This document shows, one piece after another, positions 57,132 through 64,000 of a stretch of DNA of 64,000 bases. How positions within the stretch are numbered: position 1 is the stretch's first letter; each line of letters starts with the position of its first letter. The notes under the pieces are model-generated. The model was not told the origin of the DNA, did not search any database, and saw only the letters and a list, made by a program, of their open reading frames with translations. The position numbers were made by a program, and so were the translations under genes. This DNA comes from Clostridium sp. BNL1100 (GTDB taxonomy: Bacteria; Bacillota; Clostridia; Acetivibrionales; DSM-1351), in the NCBI RefSeq assembly GCF_000244875.1, contig NC_016791.1, forward strand, positions 310,001 through 374,000. Direction: 5' to 3'.

Positions 57132-58817
57132 GTGCGTATGAAACTGTCAGGTGCTGACGTTATTATAGAATGTTTAAAAGAGCAGGGTGTTGATACGGTT
57201 TTTGGATATCCGGGAGGTCAGGCAATAATAATTTATGATGCCTTGTACAGGGCGCGAAATGAAATACAGCACATACTTACCTCTCATGAGCAAGGTGCAT
57301 CGCATGCGGCGGACGGTTATGCCAGAGCAACAGGAAAAGTCGGCGTATGTATAGCAACATCAGGGCCTGGTGCGACAAACCTTGTAACAGGTATTGCAAC
57401 AGCATACATGGATTCCGTTCCAATGGTTGCAATAACAGGGCAGGTGCCGACTGCACTTCTAGGGAAGGACTCCTTTCAGGAAGTAGATATTACCGGAATA
57501 ACAATGCCCGTAACCAAGCACAACTTTATAGTAAAGGATGTTGCACAGCTTGCACAGACAATTAGAAAGGCCTTTGCTATTGCAAAAGAAGGCAGGCCGG
57601 GGCCTGTATTGGTGGATGTGTGCAAGGACGTTACGGCAGCACAAGTGGAGTATACGCCCCAAAAGCCTGATAAAGACGATTATCAATCAACAAAGGTGAC
57701 TGAAATAGCCACAGACGATTTGGACCGGGCGATGCAAGCTATAAATGAAGCAAAAAGGCCTTTATTACTCTCTGGAGCAGGAGTCGGTATAGCCGGGTCA
57801 GAAAGTGAAATATTAGAGCTGGCTGAAACAGCATCAATTCCCGTATGTACATCGCTTATGGGAATGGGGACATTCCCCGGGACACATCCCCTATACACTG
57901 GTATGGTGGGCATGCACGGTACAAAAGCCTCTAACTATGCCGTACATAGCTGTGATTTACTTATAGTTGCCGGGTCTCGTTTCAGCGACAGAATTGTAAG
58001 CAATATAAACACATTTGCACCTGAGGCAAAGATAATGCATATAGATGTTGATCCTGCTGAAGTCAGTAAAAATGTGAGAGCAGATTACCCTCTCGTTGGT
58101 GACATAAAGAAAATACTAAAAACGTTACTAAAAGGTATAGTTTATAAAAAAGATACGGATTGGATAAAAAAAGTATTGGAATGGAAGGAAATTTATCCTT
58201 TAAAATATGATATTTCAGACACGGTAATAAAGCCACAATATATTATAGAAAGAATATGCGAGCTTACTAAAGGTGATGCAATAATAACTACAGAGGTAGG
58301 ACAACACCAGATGTGGGCGGCTCAGTATTTCAAGTATAATCGGTTCAGGCAGTTTATATCCTCAGGTGGCCTCGGAACAATGGGATATGGGCTTGGTGCA
58401 TGTATTGGAGCACAGCTTGCCAGACCTGATAAAAAGGTTATAAATATTGCTGGGGATGGAAGCTTTAGAATGAATTGCAGTGAACTTGCTACAGCAGTTG
58501 AGTATAAACTTCCGATAATAATCGCACTTTTTAACAATAAGGCACTCGGAATGGTCCGCCAGTGGCAGGAACTATTTTTCGGGGGAAGATTCAGTCAGAC
58601 ATCAATCGACAGAGGAACAGATTTTGCAGCATTGGCGGAAGCCTTTGGGGCAAAAGGTATAAACGTAAACCACCCGGCTCAGGTAGATGCAGCTATTAGT
58701 ACGGCTTTATCTGAAACCTGCCGTCCGGTACTGCTGAATTTTGAAATTGACAAGGATGACAAAGTATTTCCGATAGTTCCGCCGGGAGCCGGGTTAAATG
58801 AAGTGGTCGACTGTTAA
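57132..58817 (+). CDS. ilvB: Acetolactate synthase, catalytic (large) subunit
   Basis: ThDP- and FAD-dependent enzyme of 561 residues that joins pyruvate with pyruvate or 2-oxobutyrate, the first common step of branched-chain amino acid synthesis. Catalytic Glu in LTSHEQGASHAADGYAR, the central FAD-binding domain, and the ThDP motif from GDGSFRMNCSELAT to the NN pair. The FISSGGLGTMGYGLGACIGA motif fits anabolic rather than catabolic forms. The start may be GTG 57132 (six bases after GGAG) or ATG 57138. No regulatory subunit gene (ilvN) or ilvC follows; it must be elsewhere or absent. Confidence 0.95.
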   Translation: MRMKLSGADVIIECLKEQGVDTVFGYPGGQAIIIYDALYRARNEIQHILTSHEQGASHAADGYARATGKVGVCIATSGPGATNLVTGIATAYMDSVPMVAITGQVPTALLGKDSFQEVDITGITMPVTKHNFIVKDVAQLAQTIRKAFAIAKEGRPGPVLVDVCKDVTAAQVEYTPQKPDKDDYQSTKVTEIATDDLDRAMQAINEAKRPLLLSGAGVGIAGSESEILELAETASIPVCTSLMGMGTFPGTHPLYTGMVGMHGTKASNYAVHSCDLLIVAGSRFSDRIVSNINTFAPEAKIMHIDVDPAEVSKNVRADYPLVGDIKKILKTLLKGIVYKKDTDWIKKVLEWKEIYPLKYDISDTVIKPQYIIERICELTKGDAIITTEVGQHQMWAAQYFKYNRFRQFISSGGLGTMGYGLGACIGAQLARPDKKVINIAGDGSFRMNCSELATAVEYKLPIIIALFNNKALGMVRQWQELFFGGRFSQTSIDRGTDFAALAEAFGAKGINVNHPAQVDAAISTALSETCRPVLLNFEIDKDDKVFPIVPPGAGLNEVVDC

Positions 58818-58837
58818 CTTTAAGTGACAAATAATAA

Positions 58838-58866
58838 AAAGGGTGGCATATAAGCCACCCTTTCAT
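58838..58866. terminator. Bidirectional terminator between ilvB and the helicase gene
   Basis: Perfect 10-bp stem AAAGGGTGGC / GCCACCCTTT with a 6-base loop. T-rich on both sides (TTTCATTT on plus; TTTTATTATT on minus), between convergent genes. Confidence 0.9.
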
Positions 58867-58882
58867 TTATAGATTTAACAGC

Positions 58883-60508
58883 TTATCTACCAAAAATTCT
58901 ATTAAAAATCCTTTTGATCAAAGGCTGCTTATTTATATTGGTATTGCTGGCAGAACTTTCAGCGTTGATAAAACCGACAGTTCCAACTTTACTATTTGAC
59001 GAAGCAGTTGCAGAGTGCCTCATATCAGTTGAGTTTAACCCCGGTGAGTTTGGCGAAACATGCCTTGATACAGAACGAATAGGCGGTTTTGAACTCTTAA
59101 CGGGAGCAACCGGCGTCCTAGTCTGCCTCTTGTCAGAATGTATTACGTTAACCTTATTAATCCTTTCAGACCTTGGCTCAGAGGAAAGTGATTTTCCGGT
59201 AGGTTTTCCCTGAGCAGCCGGGCGTTTGGAATAATCCGGCTTTGTATGAGATGTTTTTTGAGAATCTTTGGTGTGTACGTTTTTCTTTTTAATACTAGTT
59301 AAGTCTGAGGAAGTTGAACGAGGAGCTTTCTCCTTTAAAGAATTGGTTTTTATCCATTGGTCTGCCTCCCCTAATGCCTTATTAAAGGTACCATCGTCCG
59401 GCAACTCCTCCTCCGGTATCAAAGCCCCAATATGTTCTTCAATCTCATATAAACTAATAATGTCATCACCCGTAACAAGTGAAAAAGCTCGACCGTCATG
59501 TCCCGCTCTGCCCGTTCGACCAATTCTATGGACGTAGTTATCCTTGTCATTGGGGACGTCGTAGTTTATTACCAGAGAAAGACCTTCAATATGGATACCC
59601 CTTGCAGCAACATCTGTTGCCACCAGCAGATGGAACTTTCCCTGTTTGAATTGCTGTATGGTATTCAGGCGCTTACTCTGCGGGATATCACCGTGAAGTG
59701 CCTGAGAAGAATAGCCCTTTTTGGTGAGGAAGCTCTGAACTCTGTCAACAGCCGCTTTGGTATTACAGAAAATCATGCAGCTTTCCGGCTTTTCGACTAT
59801 AAGCAGGCGGTTCAACTGAGTATTCTTTTCATTATAATTAACTCTGTAATACACCTGGTGAATAGTATCCACAGTTTTAGTCAGTGATTCGATCTCTATA
59901 GTAGTCGGATTTTGCATATATCTGCTGCAAATATTATGTATTTCAGGAGGCATAGTAGCAGAAAACAGAAGGGTTATCCTCTCTTTGGGTAAAGTCTTTA
60001 TAATCCTTACAACCTGATCCAGAAAGCCCATGTCAAGCATTCTGTCTGCTTCATCGAGGACCAGGAAACGAATATTTTTTGTGACCAGTGAACCATGACT
60101 TATATGATCAAACACACGTCCCGGTGTTCCCGTAACAATTGATACACCCTTTTTAAGAATCTGAGTTTCTACATTAATATTATGTTGACCGTACACAGCA
60201 GTAGTTTTATGCTCGAGATATTTTGCCATTTTATTAATGTCGCTGTCCACCTGTACTGCCAGTTCTCTTGCCGGAGTTAAAATAAGTCCTAGGGGACCTT
60301 CCACCTCGGGATCAGTCATCTGTAGCATTGAAACTCCGAAAACCGCTGTTTTCCCGCTGCCTGTCTTGGACATAACAATCAAATCTTCATTATTAAGAAT
60401 ATGCGGAATTGCCTTGCTCTGGACTTCAGTGGGGGTTTTAAAGCCCATGTCGTCAATAGCTTTTAAAATAGGGGCTGAGATGCCCAACTCATTAAATGTT
60501 TTGTTCAT
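58883..60508 (-). CDS. DEAD-box ATP-dependent RNA helicase
   Basis: RNA helicase of 541 residues. Q motif FNELGISAPILKAIDDMGFK with PTEVQ, motif I SKTGSGKTA (about residue 48), Ia TPARELA, II VLDEADRMLDMGF, III LFSATMP, V VATDVAARGIH and VI HRIGRTGRAG are all intact. After the two RecA domains (to ~370) comes a long low-complexity basic tail (~395-525) rich in Lys, Ser and Pro, probably RNA-binding. It ends with KQPLIKRIFNRIFGR. It resembles CshA/RhlE-type helicases for mRNA or ribosome work, often cold-induced (inference). GAAAGAAG precedes the start. Confidence 0.94.
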   Translation of the reverse strand: MNKTFNELGISAPILKAIDDMGFKTPTEVQSKAIPHILNNEDLIVMSKTGSGKTAVFGVSMLQMTDPEVEGPLGLILTPARELAVQVDSDINKMAKYLEHKTTAVYGQHNINVETQILKKGVSIVTGTPGRVFDHISHGSLVTKNIRFLVLDEADRMLDMGFLDQVVRIIKTLPKERITLLFSATMPPEIHNICSRYMQNPTTIEIESLTKTVDTIHQVYYRVNYNEKNTQLNRLLIVEKPESCMIFCNTKAAVDRVQSFLTKKGYSSQALHGDIPQSKRLNTIQQFKQGKFHLLVATDVAARGIHIEGLSLVINYDVPNDKDNYVHRIGRTGRAGHDGRAFSLVTGDDIISLYEIEEHIGALIPEEELPDDGTFNKALGEADQWIKTNSLKEKAPRSTSSDLTSIKKKNVHTKDSQKTSHTKPDYSKRPAAQGKPTGKSLSSEPRSERINKVNVIHSDKRQTRTPVAPVKSSKPPIRSVSRHVSPNSPGLNSTDMRHSATASSNSKVGTVGFINAESSASNTNINKQPLIKRIFNRIFGR

Positions 60509-60606
60509 TGTAATCTTCTTTCGTTAAAATTATATTGTTAATTATAACATTTAGTTAATGGTTGTTCTATACTAAGGGGAAAACAGGTTGTATATAAAAA
60601 CACTGC

Positions 60607-60635
60607 TTGACTTTTTAATATATATATGTTAAATT
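60607..60635 (+). promoter_or_regulatory. Promoter of the rpmG-secE-nusG cluster
   Basis: TTGACT at 60607-60612, a 17-base spacer and TAAATT at 60630-60635, preceded by a TG extension at 60627-60628. It lies about 97 bases before rpmG. Confidence 0.55.
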
Positions 60636-60731
60636 TAATATTGCTCCTGTGTAAGTCTTTTTTTTTATGTCAAAAATGATTAAAAAACATACATGGAGAA
60701 AATACAATTTGAGCGGCTGGAGGTGTTATTG

Positions 60732-60881
60732 ATGAGAGTTAAGATTACGCTCGCATGTACTGATTGTAAACAGAGAAATTATTCTAACATGAAGAATAAG
60801 AAGAATGACCCTGATAGACTTGAACTTAAAAAATATTGCAAATTCTGTCACAAGCACACTGTTCACAAGGAAACAAAATAG
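60732..60881 (+). CDS. rpmG: 50S ribosomal protein L33
   Basis: Protein of 49 residues of the large ribosomal subunit. Two Cys pairs, CTDC and CKFC, form the zinc ribbon of the zinc-containing form. The start is ATG 60732, with GGAGG at 60719-60723; the longer frame from 60693 adds residues foreign to L33. Its place directly before secE and nusG is standard in Firmicutes. No tRNA-Trp gene is seen between rpmG and secE. Confidence 0.95.
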   Translation: MRVKITLACTDCKQRNYSNMKNKKNDPDRLELKKYCKFCHKHTVHKETK

Positions 60882-60985
60882 TTTTGTGCAAAAGGGCAGC
60901 AATGTTTAATTATACGTATTTTGTGTCAACAATTACGGTATAACTGCCAATTATATTTAAATATTATTATTGGGAAGTGATTAAA

Positions 60986-61216
60986 ATGGCTGAAAACGAG
61001 GTTAAAAAAGTATCTCGGTTAAAGAAGAGTGGCCAAGGAATTGTAAAGTTGTATAAAGAGATCAAGGCTGAGCTGAAGAAAGTTATTTGGCCAAATAGAA
61101 CTCAGCTTATAAACAATACCGCGACAGTACTTATTTTCTGCCTGATTGTTGGCGCGATAATATGGGTTTCTGATTTCGGATTTACGAAGCTAGCTGAGGT
61201 TGTATTTACGAAGTAA
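60986..61216 (+). CDS. secE: Preprotein translocase subunit SecE
   Basis: Protein of 76 residues that clamps SecY in the protein export channel. A cytoplasmic amphipathic segment (YKEIKAELKKVIWPNRTQL, the conserved family motif) is followed by one membrane helix (TATVLIFCLIVGAIIWVSDF). Start ATG 60986, eight bases after GGGAAG; GTG 60977 overlaps that site. Standard order before nusG. Confidence 0.95.
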   Translation: MAENEVKKVSRLKKSGQGIVKLYKEIKAELKKVIWPNRTQLINNTATVLIFCLIVGAIIWVSDFGFTKLAEVVFTK

Positions 61217-61276
61217 TTGGTTCACAAGAATTAGAGGGAGGACATGGGGCTCTTGTTGGATGGGCCTGTTTTTGAT

Positions 61277-61795
61277 ATGTCTGAAGAAACTAAGTGGTAC
61301 GTTGTTCACACCTATTCAGGGTATGAAAACAAAGTTAAAGCAAATCTTGAAAAGATAGTTGAAAACAGAAGTATGCAGGATTACATCGTTGACATTGTTG
61401 TTCCGATGGAAGAGCAGATTGAGATCAAGGACGGCAAGAAAAAGGCTACTTTAAAGAAAGTATTTCCTGGGTATGTTCTTGTCAAAATGATTATGTCGGA
61501 CGAGTCTTGGTATATCGTTAGAAATACCAGAGGGGTTACCGGCTTTGTAGGACCTGGATCAAAACCAGTGCCTTTGTCTGATGACGAAGTTAAGGCAATG
61601 GGAGTTGAAGAATTTGCTCCGGAAGTAGATTACGAAGTTAATGATAATGTCAGAGTTACATCCGGACCTCTTGAAAACTTTATCGGGATTGTCGAAGAGA
61701 TTAATCTTGAGAAAAAGAAGGTTAGAGTTTCTGTATCAATGTTTGGCAGAGAGACTCCTGTTGAACTTGAATTGACACAGATTCAGAAAATTTAG
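61277..61795 (+). CDS. nusG: Transcription termination/antitermination factor NusG
   Basis: Transcription elongation factor of 172 residues that binds RNA polymerase and, in many bacteria, ribosomes or Rho. The NGN domain begins KWYVVHTYSGYENKVKANLE and contains VFPGYVLVKMIM and RNTRGVTGFVGPG. The KOW domain has VRVTSGPLENFIGIVEEINL and FGRETPVELE. ATG 61277 (MSEETKWYVV) aligns with the family start, but the best ribosome site (GGGAGG, 61236-61241) serves ATG 61244 or TTG 61253, which would add 8-11 residues. The true start is open. Confidence 0.9.
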   Translation: MSEETKWYVVHTYSGYENKVKANLEKIVENRSMQDYIVDIVVPMEEQIEIKDGKKKATLKKVFPGYVLVKMIMSDESWYIVRNTRGVTGFVGPGSKPVPLSDDEVKAMGVEEFAPEVDYEVNDNVRVTSGPLENFIGIVEEINLEKKKVRVSVSMFGRETPVELELTQIQKI

Positions 61796-61806
61796 GCCAT
61801 AAGGCA

Positions 61807-61831
61807 GATAAGGCAGTTAAACTGTTTTATC
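61807..61831 (+). other. Small hairpin between nusG and rplK
   Basis: GATAAGGCAG / CTGTTTTATC (two G-T pairs) with a 5-base loop, followed by ATTTTAAT. Possibly a weak attenuator or an RNA-processing site. Confidence 0.4.
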
Positions 61832-61883
61832 ATTTTAATAAATCAAAATAAGCAATTGGTAAGAAATTTGGGAGGTGGAATTA

Positions 61884-62309
61884 ATGGCAAAGAAAATTGC
61901 AGGTTACGTAAAACTTCAAATTCCTGCGGGGAAGGCAACTCCGGCTCCACCGGTTGGACCAGCATTAGGACAGCATGGCGTTAACATTATGGGTTTTTGT
62001 AAGGAATTTAACGAGAGAACAGCGAAAGATGCAGGACTTATTATTCCTGTTGTAATAACTGTATACGCTGATAGATCGTTTTCCTTCATAACAAAGACTC
62101 CTCCGGCGGCTGTTCTACTGAAAAAGGCGTGCAAAATTGAGAGCGGCTCTGGTAAGCCAAACAAGGATAAAGTTGCGAAGATTACAATGGATGAAGTCCG
62201 TAAAATAGCTGAGCAGAAAATGCCTGATTTAAATGCGGCAAGTGTTGATGCAGCAGCAAGAATGATTGCTGGTACAGCTCGCAGTATGGGTATCGTAGTA
62301 GTTGAATAA
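61884..62309 (+). CDS. rplK: 50S ribosomal protein L11
   Basis: Protein of 141 residues at the GTPase-associated centre, binding 23S rRNA. Signature [20 protein letters not shown] near the N-terminus, with the proline-rich hinge typical of the thiostrepton-binding domain. The C-terminal RNA-binding domain ends [12 protein letters not shown]. Start ATG 61884 after GGGAGGTGG. The rplK-rplA pair is standard. Confidence 0.97.
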   Translation: MAKKIAGYVKLQIPAGKATPAPPVGPALGQHGVNIMGFCKEFNERTAKDAGLIIPVVITVYADRSFSFITKTPPAAVLLKKACKIESGSGKPNKDKVAKITMDEVRKIAEQKMPDLNAASVDAAARMIAGTARSMGIVVVE

Positions 62310-62365
62310 TTTTCAGGCGATGTACGAAAGTGCAAAGACTGCTCGTAATGCAGTTTTGACAATTC

Positions 62366-62404
62366 GTGGGAGGAAACTTTAAGTTTCCGACAATAATTAA
62401 CCAC
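62366..62404 (+). promoter_or_regulatory. Candidate L1-binding autoregulatory site before rplA
   Basis: GTGG (62366-62369) pairs with CCAC (62401-62404), enclosing GGAAAC / GTTTCC (62372-62377 and 62383-62388). The two short helices are joined by an unequal internal loop (GAG against GACAATAATTAA). This two-helix shape imitates the L1 site on 23S rRNA and is known upstream of L1 operons, where L1 represses its own translation. Assignment by shape and position only. Confidence 0.55.
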
Positions 62405-62420
62405 TTAAGGAGTGTGACAA

Positions 62421-63113
62421 ATGTTTAGAGGAAAGAAGTATCAAGAAAGCTCAAAACTTATTGATAGATTAAAGCTTTATGAACCTTCAGAGGCTCTTGA
62501 ACTTACTCAGAAAACTGCTAAGGCAAAGTTTGATGAGACAATCGAAGTTCATGTTAAGCTTGGTGTTGACTCCAGACATGCAGACCAACAGGTTAGAGGT
62601 GCGGTAGTACTTCCTCACGGAACTGGTAAAAAGGTTAGAGTGTTGGTATTTGCAAAAGGAGATAAGGCAAAGGAAGCAGAACAAGCCGGAGCTGATTTTG
62701 TTGGTGCAGAAGAATTAGTATCAAAAATTCAGAACGAGAACTGGTTTGAATATGATGTAGTTGTAGCAACTCCTGACATGATGGGTGTTGTTGGTAGATT
62801 AGGTAAGGTGTTAGGTCCTAAGGGTCTTATGCCTAACCCAAAAGCAGGTACTGTATCAATGGACGTAGCAAGAGCTATTGCCGATATTAAAGCCGGTAAG
62901 ATTGAGTACAGACTTGACAAGACAAATATAATTCACTGCCCTATCGGAAAAGCATCATTTGGTAATGAGAAGCTTATGGATAATTTCCGTACTCTTCTTG
63001 GAGCAATTATAAAGGCTAAGCCAGCTGCTGCAAAGGGTCAGTATTTAAAGAGTGTTGTTGTTACTTCAACAATGGGACCTGGTATAAAAATCAATCCATT
63101 GAGAGTTGAATAA
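62421..63113 (+). CDS. rplA: 50S ribosomal protein L1
   Basis: Protein of 230 residues that forms the mobile L1 stalk and represses its own mRNA. Readable motifs: [54 protein letters not shown], and the C-terminal [14 protein letters not shown]. Start ATG 62421, after AAGGAGTG. Preceded by the candidate L1 site. Confidence 0.97.
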   Translation: MFRGKKYQESSKLIDRLKLYEPSEALELTQKTAKAKFDETIEVHVKLGVDSRHADQQVRGAVVLPHGTGKKVRVLVFAKGDKAKEAEQAGADFVGAEELVSKIQNENWFEYDVVVATPDMMGVVGRLGKVLGPKGLMPNPKAGTVSMDVARAIADIKAGKIEYRLDKTNIIHCPIGKASFGNEKLMDNFRTLLGAIIKAKPAAAKGQYLKSVVVTSTMGPGIKINPLRVE

Positions 63114-63133
63114 TACTTAGTAAAAAAAGGTAC

Positions 63134-63162
63134 TTTACAAATAACTTGTTTAGTATTATTAT
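63134..63162 (+). promoter_or_regulatory. Promoter of rplJL
   Basis: TTTACA at 63134-63139, a 17-base spacer and TATTAT at 63157-63162. Transcription would begin near 63169, shortly before the L10 leader. Confidence 0.5.
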
Positions 63163-63182
63163 ATTATAGGAAATTGAATATT

Positions 63183-63258
63183 GTGCCATAGACAGTAGGT
63201 GCTCAACGGATTCTATACCGCAAGCATAATTGATTGGAAATCATCCTACCGAGGTTTT
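63183..63258 (+). ncRNA. L10 ribosomal protein leader
   Basis: Conserved leader phrases of the Firmicute L10 leader are readable: GTGCCATAGACAGTAGGTG at its start and ATCCTACCGAGG at its end (CAGTAGGT pairs with ATCCTACC). L10, or the L10-L12 complex, binds this RNA and reduces rplJL expression. Position between rplA and rplJ is as expected. Confidence 0.85.
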
Positions 63259-63276
63259 ATTAATAACGAATTAATT

Positions 63277-63315
63277 ACCCTTTGTATGTCTATGCACAAA
63301 CAAAGGGTTTTTTAT
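63277..63315 (+). terminator. Attenuator terminator of the L10 leader
   Basis: Stem ACCCTTTGT / ACAAAGGGT (63277-63285 and 63300-63308) with a 14-base loop and a T run, upstream of rplJ. The loop TGTCTATGCAC (63287-63297) is complementary, with one bulged base, to GTGCCATAGACA at the 5' side of the L10 leader (63183-63194), suggesting alternative pairing. Confidence 0.85.
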
Positions 63316-63364
63316 TTATATTTTTTATAAATAAACTGCTATTAAACAAAAGGAGGTGGATGTT

Positions 63365-63895
63365 TTGCCTAGTAACAAGATTCTTGAACAGAAGAAACAA
63401 GTTGTAACAGATTTAACTGAAAAGATAAAGTCTGCACAATCAATTGTACTTGCTGATTATAGAGGATTAACTGTTGAACAGGACACAGAACTCAGAAACG
63501 CTCTTAGAAAAGCCGGAGTTGAATACAAGGTAGTTAAGAATACATTAACAAGCCTTGCAATGAAGGAAAGCGGAATTGAGTTAGATGACTTTTTAACAGG
63601 ACCAACAGCGATGGCTATCAGTTCATCTGATGCTGTAGCACCTGCAAAGGTTCTTTCAGAGTTTGCAAAGAAATTTGATAAACTCGAACTTAAAGTAGGT
63701 GTTGTTGAAGGTAAGGTTATAGATCTTGAAGGTGTTAAGGCTCTTGCTGAATTACCATCACGTGAGGTACTTATTGCAAAGGTTTTGGGTGGCTTCAATG
63801 CTCCTATATCCGGTTTTGTAAATGTATTGAACGGCAATATGAGAGGTTTGGTTGTAGCATTGAATGCTATTGCTGAACAAAAAGCAAATGCTTAA
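63365..63895 (+). CDS. rplJ: 50S ribosomal protein L10
   Basis: Protein of 176 residues that forms the base of the ribosomal stalk and carries the L7/L12 dimers on its C-terminal helix. N-terminal domain with KILEQKKQVVTDLTEKIKSA, DYRGLTVEQDTELR and YKVVKNTLTSLA. Start TTG 63365 (PSNKIL), six bases after the very strong AGGAGGTGG; GTG 63356 lies inside that site. Regulated by the L10 leader. Followed by rplL. Confidence 0.95.
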   Translation: MPSNKILEQKKQVVTDLTEKIKSAQSIVLADYRGLTVEQDTELRNALRKAGVEYKVVKNTLTSLAMKESGIELDDFLTGPTAMAISSSDAVAPAKVLSEFAKKFDKLELKVGVVEGKVIDLEGVKALAELPSREVLIAKVLGGFNAPISGFVNVLNGNMRGLVVALNAIAEQKANA

Positions 63896-63961
63896 TTTTA
63901 TTAAGAAGCTTTAAATATTAAAAAATTATTAAAAACAAAAATTATTTGGAGGTATTATACA

Positions 63962-64000
63962 ATGGCTAGCGAAAAGGTTTTAAAGTTAATTGAAGATGTA
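63962..64000 (+). CDS. rplL: 50S ribosomal protein L7/L12 (5' end)
   Basis: Only the first 13 codons (MASEKVLKLIEDV) are in the window; the gene runs off the right edge. Position after rplJ, the TTTGGAGG ribosome site and the sequence fit L7/L12, the multicopy stalk protein that recruits translation GTPases. Confidence 0.9.
   Translation, partial: MASEKVLKLIEDV

Noticed and set aside
60882-60985. tRNA-Trp gene between rpmG and secE
   Set aside because: It is expected in many relatives, but no cloverleaf or CCA-like 3' end is readable here.

Overview
The window comes from a low-GC, spore-forming, anaerobic Firmicute. A secreted CE4 deacetylase with a type I dockerin points to a cellulosome producer of the Ruminiclostridium (Clostridium cellulolyticum / papyrosolvens) type. 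Sporulation genes (spoIID, spoIIQ, spoIIR, ywmB), a chemotaxis receptor and SLH-anchored surface proteins fit that placement. The species is inferred from gene content, not from a database search.

Layout. 1-2444 is the end of the ATP synthase operon (atpG partial, atpD, atpC). 2687-23859 is a block of secreted proteins: a 12-module protein built on five near-identical 567-bp repeats, then SLH-anchored proteins with FN3-like, beta-solenoid and Ig-like modules. A decayed RHS toxin locus with an apparently intact small membrane (immunity-like) gene sits inside the block. 23996-28159 is ywmB-murA-spoIID-spoIIQ. 28348-31674 holds ddl, ywiB and argS. 31739-34676 (minus strand) holds the dockerin deacetylase and a methyl-accepting chemotaxis protein. 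34953-40811 is an operon of two SLH proteins and an S41 protease. 40978-47194 holds pyrG, spoIIR, an MgtC-like gene and a Ca2+ P-type ATPase. 47509-52015 is an ABC-2 exporter with GldG-like and DUF4340 partners, followed by YkvI-like, DUF5711-like and CvpA-like membrane proteins. 55432-58817 is ilvD-ilvB. A DEAD-box helicase lies on the minus strand at 58883-60508. 60732-64000 is the rpmG-secE-nusG-rplK-rplA-rplJ-rplL translation cluster, with candidate L1 and L10 autoregulatory leaders.

The most interesting signal is regulatory. Sequences matching the flagellar sigma factor (SigD/FliA) promoter, TAAA-N14-16-GCCGATAW, stand before the repeat protein, before two of the SLH operons, and as a divergent pair between the chemotaxis receptor and the SLH-protease operon. 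This suggests that much of the surface-protein block is expressed together with motility. That is inference from promoter sequence only.

Start codons were chosen by Shine-Dalgarno spacing. Many genes here use TTG or GTG starts and G-rich ribosome binding sites.
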